From the NCBI RefSeq assembly GCF_030063145.1, contig NZ_JASISM010000013.1, positions 1-40,745 of the forward strand: a stretch of 40,745 bases of DNA, read 5' to 3'. The position numbers and the translations under genes are program-made. Origin of the DNA: Cryobacterium sp. PH31-L1. GTDB taxonomy: Bacteria; Actinomycetota; Actinomycetes; Actinomycetales; Microbacteriaceae. Positions 1 to 10,722 of this stretch are shown here, piece after piece. Each line of letters begins with the position of its first letter. Positions within the stretch are counted from its first letter, which is position 1. The notes under the pieces are model-generated. The model saw only the letters and a list, made by a program, of their open reading frames with translations, did not search any database and was not told where the DNA came from.

Positions 1-49
1 AGGCTAACCAGACCCCGGCCAACCCCCACAGAATTCCCTCGCAGGAACC

Positions 50-88
50 AGGCGGGCCCCACGTGCACACAGCACGCGAGGCCCGCCT
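50..88. terminator. two-tier hairpin, probable transcription terminator
   Basis: Perfect 9-bp arms AGGCGGGCC (50-58) and GGCCCGCCT (80-88) enclose a second 5-bp stem CGTGC/GCACG (62-66, 72-76). On the plus strand TCTTTG follows. It lies 65 bases past the stop of the minus-strand polymerase gene and could end that transcript as well as one entering from the left. Positions 1-152 hold no gene that I can support. Confidence 0.6.
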
Positions 89-152
89 TCTTTGCGCGCC
101 CAGACCCGGGACGGCCGGACCGCAGACGCGTCACGCAGGGCGGGTTGACCGC

Positions 153-2024
153 CTACTTGGCCTGGGCGTAGTTGTCTACGGTGGCCACCGTGAGCATGAA
201 GTCGACCGGAAAATCGCCGAAGAGTAGTCGCCCCGCCGTCTCGGCGGCCGTGACGATGATCTGAGCCACAGCGTCGGCCTGCTCCGCCGGCGTGTGCACA
301 ATCACTTCGTCGTGCAGAAAGAACACCAGGTGTGGTGCGGTATTGAAGGGCGGGCGGGCACCGGGTACCGGCCACGTCGACCCTTGGTCGAGAGAACCGG
401 ACGTGCCGACCGTGTCGGACGCGGCATCCGCTGCAGAATGGGCCGCACTCGAAGGATCGCGCGGCGCCGGTCTCGGCAAGGCCGTGAGCTCGCGGCGGAT
501 CTCGGCCATCCAGCACAGGGCCCATTCGGCGGCGCTGCCCTGCACGATGAAGTTGCGGGTGAAGCGGCCCCAGTCGCGGGCCTGGCTGCGCGCGCGCCGC
601 TCATCGCTCGCTGTTGCCGCCGGATCGTACGCCTGCGCCTGGGCCTCATGCCAACCCGGGCCCGGGATCGGCGACGAACGTCCGAGTCTGGTCGTGACGA
701 CCTCACCACGTTCGCCCGCACGGGCGGCCGACTCGGTGAGAGCGATCGCCCGGGGATAGGCGCGGGCGAGGCGGGGCATCAGCCGACCGCTTTCCCCGGT
801 CGTGGCGCCGTACATGGCGCCGAGCATGGCGACCTTGGCGTGGTCGCGAGTTTCGACGACGCCGCTCGACACAATTCCGGCATACAGGTCGGTTCCGCGG
901 CCGGCAGTGGCCATGCTCGTGTCCTGAGCCAGCGCCGCGAGGATTCGGGGCTCGAGTTGGGCAGCGTCGGCGACGACGAGCTTCCAGCCGTCGTCGGCGA
1001 CCACGGCACCGCGAATCTGTTTGGGCAGCTGCAGTGCTCCCCCACCGCGAGTGGCCCAGCGACCGGTCACGACACCGCCGGGCACGTAATCGGGATGGAA
1101 CCGGCCGTCGACGACCCAGGACTCCATCCAGGTCCAGCCGTTGGCGCTGAGCAGCCGGGACAGTTTCTTGTACTGCAGCAACGGTTCGATCACCGGATGC
1201 TCCAGCTTCTGCAACTCCCAGCCGCGCGTGGACGTGACGCTGAGCCCCGCTCGCTTCAGCGCCTTGAACAACTCCTGCGGGGAGTCAGGGTTGAGGTCCG
1301 GATCATCCAGTTCGAACCGGATGCGCTGGGCCAGCAGTTCCAGACGCTCCGGTCGTACCCCAGGCGCGACCCGCGGCCCCAGTTCCCGGGTGAGGAGCAC
1401 ATCGTGCACGTCGGTGCGCCAGGGCAGTCCGGTGTAACGCATCTCCGCGGCGATGAGCGCCCCGGCGGATTCGGCCGCCAACAGCAGCCGCAGTCGGCCC
1501 GGTTCGTCGGCGGATGCCACGGCGTCCAGCTGGCGTCGAAACTCGCGCGCTGCGCCGGAGTCACCGGCAGCGGCATCACCGGAGCCGTCAGAGTCAACGG
1601 TGGGGTCGACGTATTCATCCGCGTCGAGATCCAGGTCGAACAGTGTCGCCCGGGGCTCCGCCTCGTCGATTGGTCCCGCGCCCACCACATCCCAGCGACC
1701 TGGTGCGGCCAGCGCGAGTGGGCTCGTCATCGTCAGGGCGGAATTCTTCAGGATCACGTGACAGAGGCGGAGATCATGGCAACGGTTCACACGGATTCCG
1801 GCCACGAGCAGCACGGGATAGATTCGTGCGGTGTCCTCCCAAACCCAGCGGGGCGCTGCCGGGTCGTGCTCTGCCGGTTCACGCGTGGCCGGCTCGAGCG
1901 ATGTCACGAACGAGTGAAACTCGGCCAGGGTGAGTCGGCGGGTAGTCCCGAGCGGGAGGCCGGCTTCGTCCAACGGTTCGACGAGCACGTCGCCCCCGCT
2001 TGATTGCCGCACCAGAACATACAC
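153..2024 (-). CDS. family-A DNA polymerase (bifunctional 3'-5' exonuclease/DNA polymerase type)
   Basis: A DNA polymerase I-like enzyme of the short actinobacterial type annotated as bifunctional 3'-5' exonuclease/DNA polymerase; probably a repair polymerase acting alongside the main polA. From the GTG at 2024 it has 623 residues. Polymerase motif A reads VVADAAQLEPR (about 351-360), motif B is the RDHAKVAMLGAMYG block (about 393-406), and motif C is FLHDEV with HDE at 571-573. The N-terminal 200 residues match the exonuclease-like part of the family, but I see no clear DEDD acidic set, so proofreading may be lost. An in-frame ATG at 2075 is less likely as the start because it lies inside a 14-bp hairpin, and the open frame running up to 2294 overlaps the upstream lipoprotein gene. 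The C-terminal third contains a Pro/Ala/Ser-rich insert before motif C. Confidence 0.9.
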   Translation of the reverse strand: MYVLVRQSSGGDVLVEPLDEAGLPLGTTRRLTLAEFHSFVTSLEPATREPAEHDPAAPRWVWEDTARIYPVLLVAGIRVNRCHDLRLCHVILKNSALTMTSPLALAAPGRWDVVGAGPIDEAEPRATLFDLDLDADEYVDPTVDSDGSGDAAAGDSGAAREFRRQLDAVASADEPGRLRLLLAAESAGALIAAEMRYTGLPWRTDVHDVLLTRELGPRVAPGVRPERLELLAQRIRFELDDPDLNPDSPQELFKALKRAGLSVTSTRGWELQKLEHPVIEPLLQYKKLSRLLSANGWTWMESWVVDGRFHPDYVPGGVVTGRWATRGGGALQLPKQIRGAVVADDGWKLVVADAAQLEPRILAALAQDTSMATAGRGTDLYAGIVSSGVVETRDHAKVAMLGAMYGATTGESGRLMPRLARAYPRAIALTESAARAGERGEVVTTRLGRSSPIPGPGWHEAQAQAYDPAATASDERRARSQARDWGRFTRNFIVQGSAAEWALCWMAEIRRELTALPRPAPRDPSSAAHSAADAASDTVGTSGSLDQGSTWPVPGARPPFNTAPHLVFFLHDEVIVHTPAEQADAVAQIIVTAAETAGRLLFGDFPVDFMLTVATVDNYAQAK

Positions 2025-2065
2025 CCGTCTATTCTGCCCGGTGCCGTGCCGGGTATCGGACGGCA

Positions 2066-2101
2066 CCGTACCCATCGGCTTCGCGGTGCCGATGGGTACG
2101 G
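2066..2101 (-). terminator. strong hairpin between lipoprotein and polymerase genes
   Basis: Perfect 14-bp inverted repeat CCGTACCCATCGGC (2066-2079) and GCCGATGGGTACGG (2088-2101) with an 8-nt loop. It lies 33 bases after the lipoprotein stop and 42 bases before the polymerase GTG, so it probably ends the lipoprotein transcript. There is no long T tract, which is common in high-GC actinobacteria. Confidence 0.75.
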
Positions 2102-2133
2102 AGTCTGCGAGGAAGCGCCGGAGCGGGGCCGCT

Positions 2134-2634
2134 CTAGCCGGCGATCTTGTCGCCGTTGGGCGCGACCACCCACCACACGCCGCCAACACCCTCGCCGGTG
2201 GTGTCACCGGCAGCAGCGTCGCCCGCCCAGTAGTAGAGCGGAAGTCCATTGAGGGTGACCTGTTTGGTGCCGTCGGTGCGGGTGATGACACCAACAGTGC
2301 CGGTTACACCGTCAACCGTGGGGGTATCAGAGTCGGCGACGACGGCTGGCCATTTGACGAGGCATTCGCCCTCGCAGGTGCTCTTGCCGGAGTCGGCGAC
2401 GTCCTTGTCGAACACGTACAGGGTCATCCCGGCGGTATCGACGACGATCGTGCCGAGTGAACTGTCCGCGGTGGCCAGAGCCGGCTTGACGGCGGCGTCG
2501 CTCGTCGCACTGGACGAACTCGGGGTGTCGGCTGCCGGTGTCGTCGTTCCCTGCGAGCATCCGGTCAGCGCGAGAACGCTGAGCGCTATCGCCCCGATGA
2601 CGGGCCCGGCCTTGAGCCAAATTCTGCTGTTCAT
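2134..2634 (-). CDS. secreted-repeat lipoprotein (Lipoprotein_15 / COG4315 type)
   Basis: A 166-residue predicted lipoprotein. The signal peptide ends in the lipobox LTGC with Cys26, followed by a Thr/Ser/Ala linker to about residue 55. The rest matches the secreted repeat of unknown function (PF03640): SLGTIVVDTAGMTLYVFDKD, then a cysteine pair CEGEC, LVKWPAVVA, and a closing LNGLPLYYWAGD...GGVWWVVAPNG. The start ATG at 2634 has the Shine-Dalgarno GAAGGAAG; the frame is open further upstream but without another good site. The biochemical role of the family is unknown; extracellular matrix or redox roles have been suggested because of the Cys pair and aromatic motifs. It is divergent from the kdp operon and has its own terminator. 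Confidence 0.85.
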   Translation of the reverse strand: MNSRIWLKAGPVIGAIALSVLALTGCSQGTTTPAADTPSSSSATSDAAVKPALATADSSLGTIVVDTAGMTLYVFDKDVADSGKSTCEGECLVKWPAVVADSDTPTVDGVTGTVGVITRTDGTKQVTLNGLPLYYWAGDAAAGDTTGEGVGGVWWVVAPNGDKIAG

Positions 2635-2965
2635 GATTGCTTCCTTCTCTCGGTGCACGCTTCTCGAAGTGGTGCGTGCTGAGGTGCTATTCAATGAGTT
2701 GAGATGACTAGGTGCGTAGTGCGGTGATTCTCGGCGTAGGGATCCTTGGAATTACCACGAGGTGTAGCCGGGAATGGTTCAGTGCTCCGAGCATTTCTTT
2801 GGCCGAGAGCCCCGGCGCGCGGCAATGTCGTTAGCTTTGCGCCGTGCGGCGTAAGGAAGTCGTGAGGATCAGCCAGGAGCGTCCCCGGCGGGTGTCTACT
2901 TTCTCCGGTGCAGCACACAATTCGCGCCGCCACGTCTATCTCTCGCCGCCACAGAAGGAGCTTTC
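2635..2965. other. intergenic region between divergent lipoprotein and kdp genes
   Basis: About 330 bases without a supported gene. It must carry the promoters of the minus-strand lipoprotein and the plus-strand kdp operon. I see a 9-bp direct repeat CGCCGCCAC at 2925-2933 and 2944-2952, just upstream of the first kdp Shine-Dalgarno. I do not recognise a riboswitch fold here. Confidence 0.5.
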
Positions 2966-3049
2966 GTGCTCGACTTTGTCTATCTCCTGGGCGTCTGTGC
3001 CCTGTTCGCCCTCGTCGCGCTCGTCGCCTGGGGGGTCGAAAAATTGTGA
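2966..3049 (+). CDS. 27-residue membrane micro-protein upstream of kdpF
   Basis: GTG start at 2966 with the Shine-Dalgarno AGAAGGAG six bases ahead. The peptide is one hydrophobic helix with charged ends: it begins VLDFVYLLG and ends AWGVEKL. Its stop overlaps the kdpF start in a GTGA, the classical sign of translational coupling. It is not kdpF, which follows as a separate frame. I recall similar one-helix ORFs before kdpF in other actinobacteria, annotated only as hypothetical; that is memory, not a search. It may be a second small subunit of the Kdp complex or a leader that couples translation. Too short for routine gene callers. Confidence 0.65.
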   Translation: MLDFVYLLGVCALFALVALVAWGVEKL

Positions 3050-3135
3050 TCGTGTTCTCGGTCCTTGCCGCCGGACTTGCCGTGGCCGCCATCGTCTACC
3101 TGCTCGTAGCCCTGATCAAGCCGGAGTCGTTCTAA
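3046..3135 (+). CDS. kdpF: potassium-transporting ATPase subunit KdpF
   Basis: A 29-residue single-helix protein, the usual size of KdpF, starting at the GTG that overlaps the preceding micro-ORF stop. The sequence runs from a short IVFSVLAAG through a hydrophobic stretch to LIKPESF; a final P-E-[RKS]-F is typical of KdpF. KdpF stabilises the KdpFABC complex at the membrane. Its stop overlaps the kdpA ATG by one base (TAATG), so the genes are tightly coupled. Confidence 0.9.
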   Translation: MIVFSVLAAGLAVAAIVYLLVALIKPESF

Positions 3136-4808
3136 TGGACAACTGGCAGATAGCACTGCAGGCGGCAACCGTGGCTCTGGTACTAACGCTCATCTATCGC
3201 CCGCTCGGTGACTACATGGCGCTCATTTACACCAGCCGGCGGGACCTGCGCGTCGAGCGTGGCTTTTACCGGCTGATCGGTGTCGATCCGCGCTCCGAAC
3301 AGACCTGGCAGTCCTATCTGCGGAGTGCGCTGGCGATCTCCTTTGTTGGCGTGCTGGTGCTCTACGGGCTCCAGCGGCTGCAGGCCGCGTTGCCGTATGC
3401 CCTCGGCTTTCCGGCTATCCCGGAAGGTCTCTCGTTCAATACAGCCATCTCGTTTGTGACCAACACCAATTGGCAGTCCTACTCCCCCGACGTCACCATG
3501 GGGTATTCGGTGCAGCTTCTCGGCTTGGCCGTGCAGAACTTCGTTTCGGCCGCGGTCGGGCTGTGCGTGGCCATCGCCCTGGTGCGCGCGTTCGCGGCCG
3601 TCCGCTCGGGCACCATCGGCAATTTCTGGGTGGATTTGACCCGAGGCATCCTGCGCCTGCTGCTACCGGTGTCGGTGCTGGTCGCCATCCTGCTCATCGC
3701 CGCCGGCGTGATCCAGAACGTGGCCGGATTCACGTCGATCACCACCCTCACCGGAACCACGCAGTCCCTGCCCGGCGGCCCGGTCGCCTCGCAGGAGGCG
3801 ATCAAGATTCTCGGCACCAACGGTGGCGGCTTCTTCAACGCCAACTCGGCGCATCCGTTTGAAAATCCCACGGCTCTCACGAGCCTGCTGCAGGTCGTGC
3901 TGATGCTCGCGATCCCGTTCAGCCTGCCGCGCACCTTCGGCACGATCGTGGGAGACCGCAAGCAGGGCTACGCCATTCTGGCCACGATGGCGAGCATCTT
4001 CGTCATCTCCCTCACCGCGCTGACCCTGTTCGAAACCCTCGGCGGGGGGACAGCTCCCCAGCTGGCCGGCGCGGCCATGGAAGGCAAAGAGACGCGGTTC
4101 GGAATCGGCGCGTCGACGCTCTACGCGACAGCCACCACCCTCACGAGTACCGGCGCTGTCAATTCCATGCACGACTCCTTCACCGCTCTCGGCGGCCTGA
4201 TGCCGATGTTCAACATGATGCTTGGCGAAGTCGCCCCAGGCGGTGTGGGTTCCGGCTTGTACGGAATGCTCATCCTGGCCGTCATCGCCGTCTTCGTCGC
4301 CGGGCTGCTCGTCGGCCGTACACCGGAATACCTCGGCAAGAAGCTCGGCCCCCGTGAAATCAAACTCGCCAGCCTCTACATCCTGGTGACCCCGACCCTC
4401 GTGCTGGCGGGCACGGCGCTGTCGTTCGCGATCCCTGCCGTGCGAGCGGATGTCGAGGGCACGTCGATCTGGAATCCCGGCCTGCATGGGCTGTCGGAGG
4501 TGCTCTACGCCTTCACCTCGGCGTCGAACAACAACGGCAGCGCGTTCGCCGGACTCACCGCGAACACTCCCTGGTTCAACGCCGCTCTCGGTGCCGCGAT
4601 GCTGCTCGGCCGGTTCATACCGATTGTGCTCGTGCTCGCACTCGCCGGAACCCTTGCCGCCCAGGACAAGGTGCCGGCAACGACGGGCACCCTGCCGACC
4701 AATAAGCCGCAGTTCGTCGGCCTGCTGTTCGGCGTCACGATCATCATCGTGGCTCTGACTTACTTTCCCGTGCTCGCGCTCGGACCACTCGCTGAAGGGC
4801 TGCAGTAA
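3135..4808 (+). CDS. kdpA: potassium-transporting ATPase subunit KdpA
   Basis: The channel-like potassium-binding subunit of the KdpFABC ATPase, 557 residues, the family's normal length. The start MDNWQIALQ at 3135 overlaps the kdpF stop; the frame is open upstream but that part covers kdpF and the micro-ORF. The four pore repeats are recognisable by their filter signatures: [40 protein letters not shown] and [13 protein letters not shown]. About ten hydrophobic helices are visible. The protein should be an inner-membrane subunit that selects K+ and hands it to KdpB. kdpB begins two bases after the stop. No truncation or missing filter glycine is seen. Confidence 0.97.
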   Translation: MDNWQIALQAATVALVLTLIYRPLGDYMALIYTSRRDLRVERGFYRLIGVDPRSEQTWQSYLRSALAISFVGVLVLYGLQRLQAALPYALGFPAIPEGLSFNTAISFVTNTNWQSYSPDVTMGYSVQLLGLAVQNFVSAAVGLCVAIALVRAFAAVRSGTIGNFWVDLTRGILRLLLPVSVLVAILLIAAGVIQNVAGFTSITTLTGTTQSLPGGPVASQEAIKILGTNGGGFFNANSAHPFENPTALTSLLQVVLMLAIPFSLPRTFGTIVGDRKQGYAILATMASIFVISLTALTLFETLGGGTAPQLAGAAMEGKETRFGIGASTLYATATTLTSTGAVNSMHDSFTALGGLMPMFNMMLGEVAPGGVGSGLYGMLILAVIAVFVAGLLVGRTPEYLGKKLGPREIKLASLYILVTPTLVLAGTALSFAIPAVRADVEGTSIWNPGLHGLSEVLYAFTSASNNNGSAFAGLTANTPWFNAALGAAMLLGRFIPIVLVLALAGTLAAQDKVPATTGTLPTNKPQFVGLLFGVTIIIVALTYFPVLALGPLAEGLQ

Positions 4809-4810
4809 TC

Positions 4811-6967
<2,157 letters not shown>

Positions 6968-6999
6968 ACCGTGTCTGCCAACCAGAAAGAAGCCCGCTC

Positions 7000-7608
7000 A
7001 TGACCAGTACCCGTTCCAATGCCCGTCACTACGGCGTCGCGGTGCGCGCCATGCTCGTGCTCACGGCGGTGCTCGGCCTCGCGTACCCGCTCGTCATCAC
7101 GGTCGTCGGCCAGGTCGGGCTGTCGGCGCAGGCGAACGGTTCGCTCCTGACCCAGAACGGTTCCGTCGTCGGCTCCGCCCTGATCGGGCAGTCCTTCACC
7201 GATGCCGACGGCGCGCCGCTGCCGGAATGGTTCCAGTCCCGGCCGTCAGCGGCGGGGGCCGGCTACGACGCGGCTGCCTCCAGCGGCAGCAACTGGGGTC
7301 CCGAGAATGCCGATCTGATCACCGCGATCAAGGAACGTCGTAAAACGATCGCGGCGTTGGAAGGGGTGAAAGCGGATGCGATACCCGCCGACGCGCTGAC
7401 GGCATCCGCTTCGGGACTCGACCCGCAGATTTCCCCGGCCTATGCCCTGCTGCAGGTTCCGCGAGTCGCCGCGGCACGCGGACTGTCGGAGGGCGAGGTG
7501 AAGTCACTGGTCGAGTCTAAGATTGCGGCACGAGACCTCGGCTATCTGGGGGAACGGACCGTGAATGTGCTGCAACTCAATCTGGCCCTCACCCAGCTGG
7601 GTGGCTAA
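7000..7608 (+). CDS. kdpC: potassium-transporting ATPase subunit KdpC
   Basis: A 202-residue subunit with one N-terminal membrane helix (about residues 15-36) and an extracytoplasmic domain. Family motifs seen are SLLTQNGSVVGSALIGQSF, W-F-Q-S-R-P-S-A followed by G-Y-D, SSGSNWGPEN, and near the end the segment VNVLQLNLAL. KdpC assists high-affinity K+ binding and assembly of KdpFABC. The gene sits 32 bases after kdpB with the Shine-Dalgarno AGAAAGAAG, and 12 bases before kdpD. Length and motifs are normal. Confidence 0.95.
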   Translation: MTSTRSNARHYGVAVRAMLVLTAVLGLAYPLVITVVGQVGLSAQANGSLLTQNGSVVGSALIGQSFTDADGAPLPEWFQSRPSAAGAGYDAAASSGSNWGPENADLITAIKERRKTIAALEGVKADAIPADALTASASGLDPQISPAYALLQVPRVAAARGLSEGEVKSLVESKIAARDLGYLGERTVNVLQLNLALTQLGG

Positions 7609-7620
7609 CGTGAAAGTGGG

Positions 7621-10131
7621 GTGGTCAGCGTGAAGCGTGGCCGACTGAGGGTGCTGCTCGGCGCTGCCCCCGGCGTCGGCAAAACCTACACAATGCTCGA
7701 AGAGGGCCGGCGTCTGCAGGACGAAGGCCACAGTGTGGTGGTGGCGGTCGTCGAGACGCACGGTCGGGAGGCGACGGCCCGCATGGTGGTCGGCCTCGAC
7801 GTGATCGACCGCATCGAGGTGCAGCATCGGGACATCGTCCTCACCGAGATGGACGTTGACGCCGTACTGGAGCGGGCACCGGAGATTGTGCTGGTCGACG
7901 AGATGGCGCATACCAACGCACCGGGCTCCGCTCGCCAGAAGCGCTGGCAGGACGTGCAGGTGTTGCTCGACGCGGGTCTGGACGTGATCACCACAGTGAA
8001 TATTCAGCATCTCGAGTCCCTCGCCGACGTGGTGGAGCAGATCACGGGGGTGGCCCAGCGCGAAACGGTACCCGACGCCGTGCTACGGGCCGCCGATCAG
8101 ATCGAGGTCGTCGACCTCGCCCCCCAGTCCCTGCGCAACCGCTTGGACGAGGGACTGGTGTATCCGTCGTCGCGCATCGACGCCGCGCTGTCCAACTATT
8201 TTCGACTCGGAAACCTCACGGCACTGCGGGAATTGACTCTGCTGTGGCTCGCCGACGAGGTCGATTCCGCGCTGCAGAAGTATCGGGCCGAGCACGGTAT
8301 CAGTCACAAGTGGGAGGCCAGGGAACGCGTGGTCGTGGCGCTGACCGGCGGACCGGAAGGCGAGACGCTGCTGCGTCGCGGGGCGCGGATCGCGGCGCGG
8401 TCATCCGGAGGCGAGCTGGTCGCCGTACATGTGACCAGCCAGGACGGCCTGCGCGTCTCGCATCCGGGCTCGCTCGCCGCGCAGCGCGCGCTCGTCGATG
8501 AGCTCGGGGGAAGCTTTCACCAGGTGGTCGGCGACGACGTTCCGCGCGCGCTCGTGGACTTCGCGCAGGCCGCCAATGCCACCCAGCTCGTCATCGGCGT
8601 GAGCCGGCGCGGCAAACTCGCGGCGGCGCTGACCGGCCCGGGCATCGGGTCGACGGTGATTCGTGAGTCCGGCGACATCGACGTGCACATCGTCACGCAC
8701 TCCGCCGCTGCCGGAAAATGGACGCTCCCACACCTCGGCGGCGCGCTCTCAACGCGTCGGAGAGTGCTCGGCTTCGTCGGCGCGCTCATCGGCGGGCCGC
8801 TCGTGACCTGGCTGCTGGTCACCTATCGCTCGGACGAGTCGATCACGAGCGACGTCCTCAGCTATCAGCTGCTGGTCGTACTGGTCGCCCTGGTCGGTGG
8901 CATCTTGCCGGCGGTCTTCGCCGCGCTCCTGTCGGGACTCACCCTGGACTTCTTCTTCGTCGCGCCGCTGTACACCGTTACCGTGGCCGAGCCGCTGCAC
9001 GTTCTGGCCCTGGTGCTCTACGTTCTGAACGGCGTTCTGGTCAGTTACGTGGTCGACCAGGCCGCGCGGCGTACCCGCATTGCGGTGCGCGCCCGCGCCG
9101 AATCCGAGCTGCTCGCGACCGTGGCCGGCGGTGTGCTGCGCGGCCAGGACGCGCTGCAAGCGCTCGTCACGCGCACGCGGGAGGCGTTCGGTCTCGTCGG
9201 CGTGCGGCTGCGTGTCGGTGACACCGTGCTTTACACCGATGGGGAGCCGGTCGGTCCCGATGCGGTCACCCTGATGCCGGTTGGAGACCGAGCCGTGCTC
9301 GAGCTGCACGGACCCGACCTCGCCGCATCGGAGCGACGGCTCTTACAGGTGATCGCCACCCAAATGGATGCCGCGCTCGAGCACAAGGACCTGGCCCAGA
9401 CCGCGAATGCGATCGCGCCGCTGGCCGAGGCCGACCGGGTGCGGAGCGCCCTGCTCGCTGCGGTCGGACATGACCTGCGGCGCCCGCTCGCTTCGGCCAC
9501 CGCGGCCGTGAGCGGGCTGCGCGCCACCGACGTGACTCTGAGCGCGGGAGACCGCGCCGAGCTGCTCGCGACCGCCGACGAAAGCCTCGAATCCCTCTCG
9601 GCGCTCATCACGAACCTGCTCGATGTGAGCCGCCTGCAAGCCGGCGCGCTGGCCGTGCGGCGGGGCCCGGTCGATGTGGCCGACGTGGTTCTTCCTGCCC
9701 TCGACGAGCTCGAACTCGGTCCCGAGCAGGTCGACCTCGACCTTAGTCCCCGCCTCAGCACGATTCTGGCCGACGCGGGGCTGTTGCAGCGAGCCATCGT
9801 GAACGTCGTGGCCAACGGCATCCGCTTTGCTCCCGCCGACTCGCGGGTGCGGATCTCCGCCAGCGAATTCGCCGGGCAGGTGGAGATCCGGGTGACCGAC
9901 CACGGACCGGGAATACCCGCCGGGCGGCGAGCGGATGTCTTCGTGCCGTTCCAGAGACTGGGCGACACTGACAACCTCACCGGCCTCGGTCTCGGCCTGG
10001 CCATCGCCAAGGGTTTCGTCGAGGGCATGGGCGGCACGCTCGACGCCGATGACACGCCCGGCGGCGGAGTCACCATGGTCATCTCCCTGCCGGCCGTTCC
10101 GGACGGCCCGGCCGAGGAGGAACCCGAATGA
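7621..10131 (+). CDS. kdpD: osmosensitive K+ channel sensor histidine kinase KdpD
   Basis: Sensor kinase of the Kdp system, 836 residues. Order of parts: KdpD N-terminal domain with Walker A GAAPGVGKT (14-22) and the Walker B-like LVDEMAHTN (91-99); a USP-like domain (about 235-360); four membrane helices (about 383-480); a GAF-like region; then the kinase core with His617 in VGHDLRRPLAS, N-box Asn732, G1 DHGPGI (760-765) and G2 GLGLGLAI (788-795). The GTG at 7621 is taken as start; a second GTG at 7630 is possible. In the known system KdpD senses low K+ or osmotic stress and phosphorylates KdpE. Its stop overlaps the kdpE start in ATGA. The kinase looks intact while its cognate regulator is damaged. 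Confidence 0.96.
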   Translation: MVSVKRGRLRVLLGAAPGVGKTYTMLEEGRRLQDEGHSVVVAVVETHGREATARMVVGLDVIDRIEVQHRDIVLTEMDVDAVLERAPEIVLVDEMAHTNAPGSARQKRWQDVQVLLDAGLDVITTVNIQHLESLADVVEQITGVAQRETVPDAVLRAADQIEVVDLAPQSLRNRLDEGLVYPSSRIDAALSNYFRLGNLTALRELTLLWLADEVDSALQKYRAEHGISHKWEARERVVVALTGGPEGETLLRRGARIAARSSGGELVAVHVTSQDGLRVSHPGSLAAQRALVDELGGSFHQVVGDDVPRALVDFAQAANATQLVIGVSRRGKLAAALTGPGIGSTVIRESGDIDVHIVTHSAAAGKWTLPHLGGALSTRRRVLGFVGALIGGPLVTWLLVTYRSDESITSDVLSYQLLVVLVALVGGILPAVFAALLSGLTLDFFFVAPLYTVTVAEPLHVLALVLYVLNGVLVSYVVDQAARRTRIAVRARAESELLATVAGGVLRGQDALQALVTRTREAFGLVGVRLRVGDTVLYTDGEPVGPDAVTLMPVGDRAVLELHGPDLAASERRLLQVIATQMDAALEHKDLAQTANAIAPLAEADRVRSALLAAVGHDLRRPLASATAAVSGLRATDVTLSAGDRAELLATADESLESLSALITNLLDVSRLQAGALAVRRGPVDVADVVLPALDELELGPEQVDLDLSPRLSTILADAGLLQRAIVNVVANGIRFAPADSRVRISASEFAGQVEIRVTDHGPGIPAGRRADVFVPFQRLGDTDNLTGLGLGLAIAKGFVEGMGGTLDADDTPGGGVTMVISLPAVPDGPAEEEPE

Positions 10132-10674
10132 GAATTCTCATCGCCGACGACGACCCGCAGATTTTGCGTGCCCTGCGCATCACGCTCGGCGCGCGCGGTT
10201 ACGAGATCATCACGGCCGGCGACGGCGCCGACGCGCTCAACGCCGTCATCGAGCAGCACCCCGACCTGCTCATGCTCGACCTGGGCATGCCGCGCCTCGA
10301 CGGTCTGGCCGTGATCGAGGCGGTGCGGGGGTGGAGCCAGGTGCCGATTCTTGTCGTCTCCGGTCGCACCGGTGCCGCCGACAAGGTCGACGCGCTCGAC
10401 CTCGGCGCAGACGATTACGTCACCAAACCGTTCCCCCACCGAGTGGCGCATTCTGGAAGTTCTGCTGCGCAACCCCGGCAAGCTTGTCACTCGCGAGCTC
10501 CTGCTCAGCGAGGTCTGGGGGCCGCACCACACCAACGACTCCGGCTATCTGCGGCTCTACGTTGCGCAGCTGCGAAAGAAACTTGAGGCGGTGCCGGCTT
10601 CGCCACGCTACCTGCTGACTGAGGCCGGCATGGGATACCGGTTCGACCGCGATCAGGCGGCGTCAGCCGGGTGA
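10128..10674 (+). pseudogene. kdpE: KdpE response regulator with internal deletion and frameshift
   Basis: The first frame (from ATG 10128) encodes a good receiver domain: DDD at 7-9, phospho-acceptor Asp in LMLDLGMPRLDG, and DDYVTKPF ending near 10431. KdpE should continue with the last receiver helix, the linker and the first strands of the winged-helix domain. Instead the sequence jumps within a few bases to the TEWRILEVLLRNPGKLVTRE segment in a different frame, and runs normally to GMGYRF and the stop at 10674. Compared with the usual length of about 225-230 residues, roughly 47 residues (about 140 bases) are missing, and the deletion is not a multiple of three. The first frame reads on to 10586 with unrelated residues. 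Either a genuine null allele or an assembly collapse; the sequence alone cannot decide. Confidence 0.88.
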
Positions 10675-10702
10675 ATCGCCGCCGTGGCAGACGATTCACC
10701 CG
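10668..10702. terminator. bidirectional terminator hairpin after kdpE
   Basis: Perfect 11-bp arms CGGGTGAATCG (10668-10678) and CGATTCACCCG (10692-10702), 13-nt loop. The kdpE stop codon lies in the left arm. It separates kdpE from the convergent minus-strand gene ending at 10723 and probably ends both transcripts. Confidence 0.75.
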
Positions 10703-10722
10703 CTGCGCGCTCGGGTAGCGCT

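Noticed and set aside
294..2003. 569-codon open frame on the plus strand
   Set aside because: Antisense shadow of the polymerase gene; composition is Arg/Gly/His-rich with no domain.
2632..2650. shared AAGGAAGCAATCATGAA before the genes at 2634 and 32374
   Set aside because: Likely just similar good ribosome sites; at 32374 it is also coding for the permease end.
2700..2965. possible c-di-AMP riboswitch before kdp
   Set aside because: I could not find the conserved core; only short GC-rich repeats are seen.
9231..10535. 434-codon minus-strand frame across kdpD/kdpE
   Set aside because: Ser/Arg/Thr-rich shadow; the plus strand carries a complete kinase.
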